DNA of 64,000 nt from an uncultured Vampirovibrio sp. (GTDB lineage Bacteria; Cyanobacteriota; Vampirovibrionia; Gastranaerophilales; Gastranaerophilaceae). Position numbers and translations under genes: made by a program. Below the pieces are notes generated by a model, which was not told where the DNA came from, ran no database searches, and saw only the letters and a program-made list of their open reading frames with translations. Location of the stretch: contig CAJTLW010000005.1 in the NCBI GenBank assembly GCA_910577515.1, positions 1 through 64,000 of the forward strand, given 5' to 3'. This document shows, in pieces, positions 45,820-54,520 of this stretch. Each line of letters begins with the position of its first letter. Within the stretch, counting starts at the first letter, position 1.

Positions 45820-46632
45820 TTAATAATCAGCTTTCGCAATTTCACGTTGATATAAAAGTTCATCAGCCATTTCACAAGCATAACCGATCTTGTTGTTCAT
45901 AGCTTTATGCTGAACTGCAGTTTCAAAACCAAACCATCCTAAAATAGTTAAAACGGGTGTTAAAAAGCTATTCTTTGATATAAATTTCGATGCCTTAGGG
46001 TGCTTATCTAAAAATTCTTTACCTTTATTATTAAGCTTTTCAACCCCACGTCCTAAAAGAGAACTATCAATTTTTTTAGAAGTTTTCTCAATAGAACGAG
46101 CTATTTTATCGGCTGAGGGTTTAAATTTATTTTGTAAGAATTTACCACCACGAAAAACAGCGTATCCTGCCCCAAAAGCAAGTGCAGTTTTAGCTGCTAA
46201 ATCAAAGAGGCCTGCTGCAACCGGGTGTTTTTCTCTAAAGTTTTCAAGCTTTTTAGAAGCATTTTCAACCCTATCCATGCCTTTATCATATTTATCACAG
46301 ATAAGAGCTGTACCACCAAATATTAAAGCGGTGGAAAGCGCCGTTTTTGCTTTTGCGGATAAACTACCTTTAGAAAGCGCTCCAAATACAATCGGAACCA
46401 CAGAAACAAATAACGATGGCAAAGCATTTACAAGCTTTCCTGCCATCGTCTTATCAGTTTTCTTTTCCGCATAATTTATGCTGGCTAATAAAATTTCATC
46501 ATCACTTAAGTTGGCAACAATATTCTTTTTACCCTCATCAAACCCGCTATGCTTTCGCACAACCAGCGCAGAACGATTCATTTGCGAACCGAGATAAAAA
46601 TTAATTCCTGTAACCGAAGAATCGGAAAACAT
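45820..46632 (-). CDS. Unknown protein with hydrophobic segments
   Basis: I do not recognise this 270-residue protein. The N-terminus (INFYLGSQMNRSALVVRKHSGFDEG) is followed by Ala/Gly/Leu-rich hydrophobic helices (about 73-110 and 140-160, weakly again near 230-245) separated by Lys-rich helices such as KKLENFREKHPVAAG and KKIDSSLLGRGVEKLNNKG. It resembles small membrane-interacting proteins. It may belong with the window's SFxG proteins by its short polar lead and isolated position, but it lacks the SFxG motif itself. Monocistronic. Confidence 0.6.
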   Translation of the reverse strand: MFSDSSVTGINFYLGSQMNRSALVVRKHSGFDEGKKNIVANLSDDEILLASINYAEKKTDKTMAGKLVNALPSLFVSVVPIVFGALSKGSLSAKAKTALSTALIFGGTALICDKYDKGMDRVENASKKLENFREKHPVAAGLFDLAAKTALAFGAGYAVFRGGKFLQNKFKPSADKIARSIEKTSKKIDSSLLGRGVEKLNNKGKEFLDKHPKASKFISKNSFLTPVLTILGWFGFETAVQHKAMNNKIGYACEMADELLYQREIAKADY

Positions 46633-46802
46633 TATTGCCTTTCAAAATTCAAAAAATGATTACACTATATTAATACACAAAAATAAAAAAAATTGCTACT
46701 ATTTTTTTAGATGTTACAATATTATTTAACAAATGTTTATCAAAAATAAGCATTTTAAAGGCATTAAACAACACTCGGCAGGGCTAAAGATAGGAAATTT
46801 AA

Positions 46803-48113
46803 ATGGGTAAAAATTTTATTAAATTTGTAGATGTTACAAATAGAGATGGCGTACAAACTTCCAGATTAGGTTTGGCAAAACTTCAAAAAACCATAATAAA
46901 CCTCATGCTTAATGACATGGGTATAAACCAATCAGAGTTTGGCTTTCCCACAACAGAGCATGAAAAAAACTACCTGAATGGAAACCTCATGCTTGTTGAC
47001 CGCGGCGCTATTAATAAAACAAAATTATCTGGTTGGATGCGCGCTTTAGCCGGTGATGTTAAGAAATCTTTTGAAAATATACCAAAGCTTCAATATGTAA
47101 ATTTATCCCAATCAACATCAAACCAAATGATAAACGGTAAATATCAGGGCAAAAAGTCAAAAGATGACATTTTGCAGCAAACACTTGAAGCAATTAATAT
47201 GGCAATAGAGTATGATGCCAAAATGATTGGCGTAAACGCGGAAGATGCTTCGCGTTCAGACCTTGATTATTTAATAAAATACGCAAATGAATGCAAAAGA
47301 TATGGTGCAAAACGTTTCAGATACTGTGATACTCTTGGATATGACGACCCTAAAACGGCATACGACAGGATTTATACCCTTGCTAAAGAAACCCAAATGG
47401 ATATCGAAATGCACTTCCATAACGACCTTGGCATGGCAACAGCATGCTCTGTAATGGGGGCTAAAGCAGCAATAGATGCAGGGGTTGATGCCTGGATTAA
47501 CACAGCAATAAACGGTATGGGTGAGCGCGCAGGAAATGCAGACCTTGTATCTTGCATCCTTGCAATACTAAAATCAAGCGGTTTTGCAGGAAAATATGAA
47601 ATCGATCCGCAAATTGATATCACAAAAGCATGGAAGCTTGCAAAATATACAGCTTATGCCTTCGGGGTACCAATTCCTATAAACCAGGTGGCAGTAGGGG
47701 ATAATGCTTTTGCTCATGAATCAGGTATCCATGCTGACGGCGCTTTAAAAGACAGAAGGAATTATGAACTTTATGATTATGAAGAGCTTGGAAGAGGCGA
47801 ACCTGAAATTATTGAAACAGGAAGAATGATTACAGTTGGCGAATATGCGGGTATTAAAGGGTTTAGAAACGTATATGAAAATCTTGAACTTGAATTTCAG
47901 GATGAAGATGAGGCAAGAAACATTCTTGAACTTGCCCGCTATGCAAACGTTCACACCCAAAAACCATTAACTGACAGCGAATTAAAATTCATATATTTCT
48001 ACCCCGATGTCGCAGCAAAAATCATGACTGTTGAGCCTTATTATATGCCGCAAGGCGCCTTGAAAGAACGTATGGAAAGACTGGAAGAAATTCAGGCACA
48101 TAGAATTGTATAA
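46803..48113 (+). CDS. Homocitrate synthase/isopropylmalate synthase family protein
   Basis: DRE-TIM metallolyase of 436 residues that condenses acetyl-CoA with a 2-oxoacid. The first strand reads DVTNRDGVQTSR in place of the usual DTTLRDGEQ. The metal ligand pair HxH is in EMHFHNDLGMATA (about 201-203), and the NGMGERAGNADL Gly-rich loop follows (about 239). AFAHESGIHADG (about 301) is the IPMS/homocitrate-synthase subdomain signature. The LeuA-type C-terminal regulatory domain is absent, suggesting no leucine feedback. Substrate (2-oxoisovalerate, 2-oxoglutarate or pyruvate) is unresolved. Two bases precede miaB. Confidence 0.85.
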   Translation: MGKNFIKFVDVTNRDGVQTSRLGLAKLQKTIINLMLNDMGINQSEFGFPTTEHEKNYLNGNLMLVDRGAINKTKLSGWMRALAGDVKKSFENIPKLQYVNLSQSTSNQMINGKYQGKKSKDDILQQTLEAINMAIEYDAKMIGVNAEDASRSDLDYLIKYANECKRYGAKRFRYCDTLGYDDPKTAYDRIYTLAKETQMDIEMHFHNDLGMATACSVMGAKAAIDAGVDAWINTAINGMGERAGNADLVSCILAILKSSGFAGKYEIDPQIDITKAWKLAKYTAYAFGVPIPINQVAVGDNAFAHESGIHADGALKDRRNYELYDYEELGRGEPEIIETGRMITVGEYAGIKGFRNVYENLELEFQDEDEARNILELARYANVHTQKPLTDSELKFIYFYPDVAAKIMTVEPYYMPQGALKERMERLEEIQAHRIV

Positions 48114-48115
48114 AA

Positions 48116-49510
48116 ATGGAAAAAATATCTAAAAAGGTTTATATAGAAACACTTGGCTGTCAGATGAATAAATCTGACACAGAAAGGATTTTAGGCATTT
48201 TATCACATTTTGGTTACTTGCCATCTGATGAAAATAAAGCCGATTTTTTCATGGTAAACACATGCTCTATTAGAAAATTATCCGAGGATAAAGCTTATTC
48301 AAAGCTTGGTGTTTGGGGCAAAATGAAAAAGAACAATCCTGATATTAAAATTGCAATAGCAGGATGCGTTGCCCAACAGGAAAAAGAAAGTCTTTTAAAA
48401 CGCTTTCCATATCTTGATTTAGTTTTTGGAACACATAATATTTATGAATTGCCGGAATTAATCAAAGAACTTGAAACCCAAAACCCTGATGGCTCAAGAA
48501 AAAGAATTTGTGCCATAAGAGACAAGGCAGTTCCCGAAAAAGAATTTAATATAATCCGCTCCAAAGGTATAAATGCCTGGCTTCCCATTATGGAAGGCTG
48601 CAACAATTTTTGCACTTATTGCATTGTTCCATACACAAGAGGGCGCGAACGAAGCCGGAGCGTAGATGTTATTATCAACGAAGCAAAAAAAATAATAAAA
48701 GAAGGCTACAAAGAGATTACATTACTCGGTCAAAATGTAGACAGCTACGGAAAAGACTTGGATGGAAAACCAACCTTTGCAAAGCTTTTAGCAGAGCTTG
48801 ATAAATTGGAAGGAAATTTTAGAATAAGGTTTACAACTTCATACCCGACTGATATTACAGATGAAGTTATTGAAACCGTAAAAAATGCAAATAAAATTTG
48901 CGAGTGTTTCCATATACCGATGCAAAGCGGAAATGACCGTGTTCTAAAAGCTATGAACAGGCGCTATAACCGCGCTCAATATGCTCAAATTGTAAATAAA
49001 GTACGCACCCAAATTAAAGATGTAACTATAACTTCTGATTTTATTGCAGGCTTTCCTTCTGAATCTGAAGAAGAATTTCAAGATACACTAAGCGCTATTG
49101 AAGAACTTGGGCTTGATTATTCAAACACAGCGGCTTATTCGCCCCGCCCGAATACTCCTGCAGGCAAAATGGTTGATAAATTTATCCCTGCAGATATTAA
49201 GAAAAAACGCCTTGAAACTTTAAATAACGTTGTAAAAATAGCTTCAAAAAAATCAAATGAAGCATCTGTTGGAAAAATTTATGAAGTATTAATTGAAAAA
49301 ATTAAAGAAAAAGATATTAAAAACGGCTCAAAACGAATAGCAGAAGGTAGAAGCAGAAATAATAAAGTAGTGCATTTTGAAAGCAATACAGCAAATGTTG
49401 GCGATTTTGTAAATGTAGAAATTAAAGAAGCTCTTCTTTGGTGCCTGAAGGGGGTTGAAATCTCCTCGCAATCAAAAAAAGAAACCGTAGTGCTTGAGGC
49501 TGCAAAATAA
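48116..49510 (+). CDS. miaB: tRNA-2-methylthio-N6-dimethylallyladenosine synthase
   Basis: Radical SAM methylthiotransferase acting on i6A37 of tRNAs. Length 464. The MTTase domain has three Cys (ETLGCQMNKSD, Cys15; VNTCSI near 50; AGCVAQQ near 84). The radical SAM triad is in MEGCNNFCTYCIVPYTRGRERSR (CxxxCxxC), and a C-terminal TRAM domain ends the protein. The GRERSR and CIVPY forms fit MiaB more than RimO. Immediately follows the DRE-TIM gene and shares its stop region with lrgA. Confidence 0.93.
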   Translation: MEKISKKVYIETLGCQMNKSDTERILGILSHFGYLPSDENKADFFMVNTCSIRKLSEDKAYSKLGVWGKMKKNNPDIKIAIAGCVAQQEKESLLKRFPYLDLVFGTHNIYELPELIKELETQNPDGSRKRICAIRDKAVPEKEFNIIRSKGINAWLPIMEGCNNFCTYCIVPYTRGRERSRSVDVIINEAKKIIKEGYKEITLLGQNVDSYGKDLDGKPTFAKLLAELDKLEGNFRIRFTTSYPTDITDEVIETVKNANKICECFHIPMQSGNDRVLKAMNRRYNRAQYAQIVNKVRTQIKDVTITSDFIAGFPSESEEEFQDTLSAIEELGLDYSNTAAYSPRPNTPAGKMVDKFIPADIKKKRLETLNNVVKIASKKSNEASVGKIYEVLIEKIKEKDIKNGSKRIAEGRSRNNKVVHFESNTANVGDFVNVEIKEALLWCLKGVEISSQSKKETVVLEAAK

Positions 49511-49893
49511 TGAAACCCGCTTTTAAAAAGGTAATAAGAATTATAACAGGCTTTGCAATTCTTATTTTGCTTCAATTCATAAGTGAAAAAATAATCCACA
49601 TTATCGGTATAAATTTTCCTCCAACAATCCTTGGCATGATTATCTTTGCGCTTCTTTTGAATTTTAAAATAATTCCAATCTGGCTTGTAAAAGATATCTG
49701 CACAATTGCAATTTCAATCTTGCCTGCACTTTTCGTACCGCTCTTTGTCGGGGTTACGGTTTATTACAGCATCATAAAGCAAGATTTAATCAGCATTTTG
49801 GCAGTTATTATTCTCACAACCTTTATCACAATGGTTTTTACAGCATTTTTTGTTGATAAAGTGATGGAATGGACAGGAAAGAAAAATGTTTAA
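49510..49893 (+). CDS. LrgA/CidA family membrane protein
   Basis: This 127-residue protein has four membrane helices, with FPPTILGMIIFALLLNFKIIP (about 36-56, quoted in part) and LPALFVPLFVGVTVY matching LrgA/CidA. It is holin-like and, with LrgB, influences autolysis or pyruvate/overflow-metabolite transport. Its start overlaps the miaB stop and its 3' end overlaps lrgB by eight bases, so the pair is co-translated. Confidence 0.88.
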   Translation: MKPAFKKVIRIITGFAILILLQFISEKIIHIIGINFPPTILGMIIFALLLNFKIIPIWLVKDICTIAISILPALFVPLFVGVTVYYSIIKQDLISILAVIILTTFITMVFTAFFVDKVMEWTGKKNV

Positions 49894-50605
49894 CGATATC
49901 TTCCTGAAATTTTTATATTTCAGCCTTACATTTGCAATTTTTTATCTTTGCAAATTTTTCTGCCGCTTCCGCCTCTTAAAAAAGCTTCCGCCAATAGTTT
50001 CCTCTGCAGTTTTAATAATTTTATTATTAAAATTTTTCAACATAGATTTTAGCAAATACAACTCAGGCGCAAAATACGTTACATACCTTCTTGGGCCTGC
50101 AACAATAGCCCTTGCATACCCTTTAATTAAAAATAAAGAAGTCCTGCTTGAAAACAAGCGCGCTATCTGGTTTGGTTTTATTTTTGCAACATTTATTGCA
50201 CTGGTTTCTACCGCTTTTTTGGGTAAATTTTTCCACACAAAATTATCTTTAATAATTTCTCTTCTTCCAAAATCAGTAACCACCCCTATTGCTGTTGAGA
50301 TTTCAAAAACAATAGGCGGCATTCCAGAACTTACCGCCTGTGCTGTAATTATAACAGGCATCATAGGCGGACTTTGCGCAAGAAGGCTTTTAAAATTATT
50401 CAAAATAGATAATGATATTGCAATAGGTTTATCAGTGGGTGCTGCATCTCATGTTATGGGAACATCATCTCTTGCTGAACGCAAACAATTTAAACAGGTT
50501 GCAATTTCAACCGTTGCCCTCACAATAGTTGCAATTTTTACTGCTCTTTTTACCCCGCTCTTAATCAAGCTCTACCACTACCTAGCCCCGATGCTTGGAA
50601 TATAA
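49886..50605 (+). CDS. LrgB/CidB family membrane protein
   Basis: This 239-residue protein has six to seven membrane helices and the LrgB signature: LGPATIALAYPLIKN, LLPKSVTTPIAVEIS and GAASHVMGTSSLAE. Together with the upstream LrgA homologue it would form the membrane system whose members affect cell lysis and pyruvate or glycolate transport. Followed by the broken Fic gene and a terminator. Confidence 0.9.
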   Translation: MFNDIFLKFLYFSLTFAIFYLCKFFCRFRLLKKLPPIVSSAVLIILLLKFFNIDFSKYNSGAKYVTYLLGPATIALAYPLIKNKEVLLENKRAIWFGFIFATFIALVSTAFLGKFFHTKLSLIISLLPKSVTTPIAVEISKTIGGIPELTACAVIITGIIGGLCARRLLKLFKIDNDIAIGLSVGAASHVMGTSSLAERKQFKQVAISTVALTIVAIFTALFTPLLIKLYHYLAPMLGI

Positions 50606-50636
50606 TATTATTAAATAATCTAATTTCGAGGACAAA

Positions 50637-50819
50637 ATGGTTTTAGAAAATAAATTCAATATAAAAGAAAGTTGTGAACTTGCACGTATAGAAGAAAAAC
50701 TTAGCAAGTAAAAAGCTCTTAAACTCTTTGAAACAGGCTGCTTTGACAAACTTGAAACCGGCACATTTGAAAGTTTATCTAAAAAAATAAAAAAGCTCCG
50801 GATTAACGGAGCTTTTTAA
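50637..50819 (+). pseudogene. Fic/Doc family protein remnant
   Basis: ATG 50637 starts a frame reading MVLENKFNIKESCELARIEE, typical of the N-terminus of Fic-domain AMP transferases with LFETG...LETGTFESL following. An in-frame TAA at 50709-50711 interrupts it. After TAA the reading resumes the Fic pattern (ALKLFETGCFDKLETGTFESLS) and then runs into the terminator hairpin at 50791. The catalytic HxFxxGNGR and inhibitory helix are gone, so it is a decayed remnant of about 60 codons. It sits 32 bases past lrgB. Confidence 0.75.
50791..50816. terminator. Bidirectional terminator
   Basis: AAAAGCTCCG (50791-50800) pairs with CGGAGCTTTT (50807-50816). It ends the lrgAB unit and the leftward pgi gene. 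Confidence 0.85.
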
Positions 50820-50842
50820 ATATTTCCTTTAATATAGAGAGG

Positions 50843-52228
50843 CTATCTTCCAATCTTGCTGGTTAATTCTTCTCTTGATTCTTCATACCCTGCTCTTCCC
50901 ATAAGCGCATACGTATAATTTTTAGCCTGTTCTACACCCGGTTGGTTGAACGTATTGATATTATATAATTCACCTGCTATTGCAGTTTGCACTTCAAGCA
51001 TATAGAACAATTGTGCCAAATAATAAGCATTAACTTTAGGCATTGAAATTGTCAAATTCGGGCGTTTAAAATCAGCCAGTGCAACTGCTGTAGAATCAGC
51101 CTCAGCATTAATTAATTCATTAATTGTTTTACCGCCAAGGTAATTTACACCTGTGCAATCAAAGATTTTTGGAATTTCAAGTCTTGTATCAAATTCTTCA
51201 ACACGAATAAAGTTAATAATTTTATCGTGTTTACCTTCATTATAAAGCTGAATTTGAGAGTGCTGATCAGTTGCACCAAGTGCTTTAATAGGTGTTGGGC
51301 CAACATTTACCTTGTTTCCATTGTTATCAACTTCTTTGCCAAGTGATTCAGCCCAAAGCTGTACATACCAATCTGAAACATATTTTAATCTGCTTGAATA
51401 TGGCATCATAACTGATAAATAATGGCCTTTTTTAGTATCCATTAAATAGTGAATTAAAGCATTTTGTGCTGCAATATTTTTCCTGATATCCGTATTTTTG
51501 AGGGCTAAATCCATAGTTTTTACACCCTCAACAATTTCATCAATATCAATACCCACAAGTGCAAAAGGCACTAAGCCAACTGCTGAAAATACAGAAAATC
51601 TTCCGCCAACATCATCTGGCACAACAAAAGTTTTGTAGCCTTCTTCATTTGCAATTTGTCTTAAAATACCGGATTGTTTATCTGTTGTTGCAACAATATT
51701 TTTTCTGTAATCATCCCCTAAAAGCTTTTGCATTCTGTCTTTTATAATCATAAACTGGCTCATTGTTTCAGCTGTTGAGCCGGATTTTGTAATTACATTT
51801 ACAAGAGTTCTTCTTAAATCAAGCATGTTAAGCATTGCATTAATTTGATCAGGGTCAATATTATCAAGGAAGAAAATTCTCGGGCAATTGCCTCTGTCTG
51901 AAGCTGAAAGCAAATTCCAATAAGGCTTTAATAATGCTTCAGTTACCGCAATTCCACCTAAAGCAGAACCGCCAATACCTAATACAAGAATGTTATCAAA
52001 ACGGCCTTCCACCATAGCAGCATATTCTTTAACATACCACACGGTTTCTTCGTTATAACCAAGATTCATCCATTGAAGCCATTGACCGGGTTTATCTTTT
52101 CTTGAATTCAACTCCTTAATGATATTTTCAATTTTTGGAGCGTATTCGCTGAATTCTCTTTCGATATCAAGCCCGTAATCTGCCCCGATTACTTCCTGAG
52201 TAACATTTTTGTAATTAAGTTTAATCAT
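50843..52228 (-). CDS. pgi: Glucose-6-phosphate isomerase
   Basis: Interconverts glucose-6-P and fructose-6-P in glycolysis. Length 461, close to the short bacterial Bacillus/cyanobacterial form. Motifs: GIGGSALGGIAVTEAL (about 84), ITKSGSTAETM (about 146), GGRFSVFSAVGLVPFALVG (about 208-226), and LWAESLGKE near 300. Ends at a TAG stop. Faces the terminator at 50791-50816. Confidence 0.95.
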   Translation of the reverse strand: MIKLNYKNVTQEVIGADYGLDIEREFSEYAPKIENIIKELNSRKDKPGQWLQWMNLGYNEETVWYVKEYAAMVEGRFDNILVLGIGGSALGGIAVTEALLKPYWNLLSASDRGNCPRIFFLDNIDPDQINAMLNMLDLRRTLVNVITKSGSTAETMSQFMIIKDRMQKLLGDDYRKNIVATTDKQSGILRQIANEEGYKTFVVPDDVGGRFSVFSAVGLVPFALVGIDIDEIVEGVKTMDLALKNTDIRKNIAAQNALIHYLMDTKKGHYLSVMMPYSSRLKYVSDWYVQLWAESLGKEVDNNGNKVNVGPTPIKALGATDQHSQIQLYNEGKHDKIINFIRVEEFDTRLEIPKIFDCTGVNYLGGKTINELINAEADSTAVALADFKRPNLTISMPKVNAYYLAQLFYMLEVQTAIAGELYNINTFNQPGVEQAKNYTYALMGRAGYEESREELTSKIGR

Positions 52229-52343
52229 CTTTTCCTCTTACAAACTTACTAATATCTCTTTTAATATTGTACCCAATCACAATTACTTGTAAATAGTTTT
52301 TAAAAATCGCCCTACAGGAGAGCCTGAAAGAGAATGTAAAATA

Positions 52344-52360
52344 TTAAACCGCAGGTTTAA
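52344..52360 (+). promoter_or_regulatory. Inverted repeat in leader of the soluble kinase
   Basis: TTAAACC-GCA-GGTTTAA is a perfect 7-bp inverted repeat ending eight bases before the ATG at 52369. It contains the only AGG near the start, so an RNA hairpin could hide the ribosome-binding site, or it may be an operator. Confidence 0.4.
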
Positions 52361-52368
52361 ATATTTTT

Positions 52369-52980
52369 ATGAAAAGCGTTGAAGAAAAAAATGAAGAGTT
52401 TGTTTTAAATATACTCCATGATATCAAATCCCCGATTTTAAGCATAAATATAGCGCTGGAAAACCTGCAAAATACACCTACCCAAGAGCTTTTAAACGAT
52501 ATATATAAAGTAAACAGGCATAATTTAGACTATATTGAAAACTTGATGGGGAATTACTCTCTTAAAAAAGGCAAATACCAGATGAAACAAGAATATTTCA
52601 ATATACTGAATATTATAAATGAAGAAATATTGGCACTTAAGCTTTTAATTATAGAAAAAAATCTAAAATTAAATTTAATTACAAACAATGATGCAATTAA
52701 TGTTAATGCCGACAAAGAAGCTGTGCGACAGGTTTTTTTAAACCTTCTTACAAACGCTGTCAAATATTCGCCAAATTCTGAAGAAATAAAAATTGAGGTT
52801 TCTAAAAATAAAAAATATGCCTCTATTTGCATTACAAATACAGCAACAGAAAGAATCACAGAAAAATCCACAGGGCTTGGACTTCAAATCATAAAAGATA
52901 CTCTTCTAAGCTTAAATGGCAAAATTTACCACACAAAAAATAAAAATAAAATTTGTTTTTATATAGATTTACCAATTTAA
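52369..52980 (+). CDS. Soluble short histidine kinase
   Basis: This 203-residue kinase has no membrane helix and no sensor domain. The H-box NILHDIKSPIL starts almost at the N-terminus (His17). HATPase_c has LNLLTNAVKYSPNS (N box) near 122 and STGLGLQIIKDTL (G2) near 170. The region between N and G2 is short: the G1 DxGxG is replaced by ITNTATERITEKS, so the ATP lid is compressed. It is either a minimal kinase taking its signal from a partner or a degenerate one. No response regulator in the window. Confidence 0.85.
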   Translation: MKSVEEKNEEFVLNILHDIKSPILSINIALENLQNTPTQELLNDIYKVNRHNLDYIENLMGNYSLKKGKYQMKQEYFNILNIINEEILALKLLIIEKNLKLNLITNNDAINVNADKEAVRQVFLNLLTNAVKYSPNSEEIKIEVSKNKKYASICITNTATERITEKSTGLGLQIIKDTLLSLNGKIYHTKNKNKICFYIDLPI

Positions 52981-53025
52981 TTTTTATTTTGGCAACAAAA
53001 TAATTTCCCGGGTTTTATAACCCGT

Positions 53026-54165
53026 ATGAACAGTTTACAGATAAATAACAGAGTAAGCTTTGGCGGATACAACGCAAGGGCGCTTAAGGGCGTTGTTATG
53101 AGAAACTCTATCGGCTTTGATATGTCAAAAATTGCGTCGCAAATGAGTGCAATAGGAGATAAACACGGTTTTGATGTGATATGCGAAAGCAGATTAGCAG
53201 ATAAAAAGCCCTGTAAAAATCCTTCCTTTTTAAGAAAAATATTAAATGCAATCACCGGCGAAAATTTAGAATATGATCATCCCTGGGTTCAGGATATTTT
53301 ATATTTTACAAAAGATAAAATGCTTATAGAAAAACCGGAAGGCATAAATCATCAAAGACTTTGTGAGATGTTTCATATAGGAAGAAAAGATGTACCTTTT
53401 AGAGATTTTATCTCAGGTGGAAATTTATTTTTATTACAAGATGGCGATGCGCAAAAAATATTGATGGGAAGCTCTGAAAAATACGGAAAAGCAAGGGGGC
53501 TTTTTAAAAAAAGCGATATAACAGTGCTTCCGCAGGCGGATTTTCATATAGACTTATTTGTAAGACCACTAAAAAACAATGTTGTTATTGTAGCTGATGA
53601 CAATATGACGTTAAGCATGCTGGAAGCGGCAAAGGACAAATTGGAAAGCTTTATGCACCAAGGCAAAAAAGATTGGCTTGATAAAATATATAAAAAACTT
53701 TGCACAATCATCAAAAATATGCGCTCAGCACGCGAATCGGGGAACTTTGCAGACACAGATGAAGTAATTTCAACCTTGCAAAGAAACGGGTATGAAGTGG
53801 TAAGGACGGCTGGAAGAATATACCATGACAGAGTTTCACGCTTCAATGTCCACGGATATCTTATACACAAACTAAATTTTATAAATGCAGTTGCAGCAAC
53901 GGATAAAAACGGCGAAATAGTCTATATTTCAAACAAAACAAACCTGCTTGAAGAACTCGGACTTACACCTAAACTCGCACAGGAGCTGGGGCTTGATTTT
54001 GAATCAAAATTCAAAGACTCCGTAAAAGAATATATTAAGCCCGAAAATATCTATTTTATTGAAGGTGCGGATAAAGCAGACCCCATAATTTACGACAATA
54101 TCGCACAGATTTTGGAAAAATGCCACGGCGGAATCCACTGCTTATGTGCCGAAATACCGGCATAA
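53026..54165 (+). CDS. Pentein-like protein (arginine/agmatine deiminase fold candidate) with SFGG N-terminus
   Basis: This 379-residue protein shows the guanidino-modifying (pentein) signature at four places in order: Asp90 in HPWVQDILYF (compare W-x-Q-D of protein-arginine deiminases), FISGGNLFLL near 129-137, His174-x-Asp176 in FHIDLFVRP, and C-terminal Cys372 in GGIHCLCAEIP, like GGNIHCITQQ of agmatine deiminases. The full Asp-His-Asp-Cys set is present. An insertion (about 195-265) between the His and Cys regions is rich in Lys and helices. No signal peptide. Substrate (peptidyl-Arg, Arg, agmatine, or amidino transfer) cannot be told. N-terminal RVSFGGYNAR is shared in style with other proteins here. 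Confidence 0.75.
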   Translation: MNSLQINNRVSFGGYNARALKGVVMRNSIGFDMSKIASQMSAIGDKHGFDVICESRLADKKPCKNPSFLRKILNAITGENLEYDHPWVQDILYFTKDKMLIEKPEGINHQRLCEMFHIGRKDVPFRDFISGGNLFLLQDGDAQKILMGSSEKYGKARGLFKKSDITVLPQADFHIDLFVRPLKNNVVIVADDNMTLSMLEAAKDKLESFMHQGKKDWLDKIYKKLCTIIKNMRSARESGNFADTDEVISTLQRNGYEVVRTAGRIYHDRVSRFNVHGYLIHKLNFINAVAATDKNGEIVYISNKTNLLEELGLTPKLAQELGLDFESKFKDSVKEYIKPENIYFIEGADKADPIIYDNIAQILEKCHGGIHCLCAEIPA

Positions 54166-54181
54166 AAACACAACGGTATTT

Positions 54182-54448
54182 CTATATATTCCCTAAATCT
54201 ACAATTTCCATTTTATGGGAAATTTCAGCAATAATTCTGGATACTTCAAAACCTGAAACCATAACCTCTAAAAGCAATTGCGAATTAATTAGAACGGTTT
54301 CCGTATATTCCATAGAATCGGTATCTAAAACCTCAAATTCAATGAAATCTTCCCCGACATATTTAATTTTCCCAAACTGGGCATCAGTTGCCCATCTTAA
54401 AAAAACCACAGCTTTTTCTAAAGCTTTTAATTTTTGTATCATCCTCAT
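54182..54448 (-). CDS. Conserved small protein of unknown function
   Basis: This 88-residue protein reads MRMIQKLKALEKAVVFLRW, then a beta-rich YVGEDFIEFEVLDTDS...TVLINSQLLLEV and a C-terminal helix. From memory it resembles a short conserved protein of Cyanobacteria and Melainabacteria, though I cannot confirm this. There are no catalytic residues visible. It lies convergent with the pentein-like gene, 16 bases from its stop, and divergent from fumarase. Confidence 0.65.
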   Translation of the reverse strand: MRMIQKLKALEKAVVFLRWATDAQFGKIKYVGEDFIEFEVLDTDSMEYTETVLINSQLLLEVMVSGFEVSRIIAEISHKMEIVDLGNI

Positions 54449-54520
54449 AATATATATGATATTATCTTTTTTATGAAAGTCAATTTTATAAATAAATTTT
54501 AACGGAGGAGCTTTAAAATT

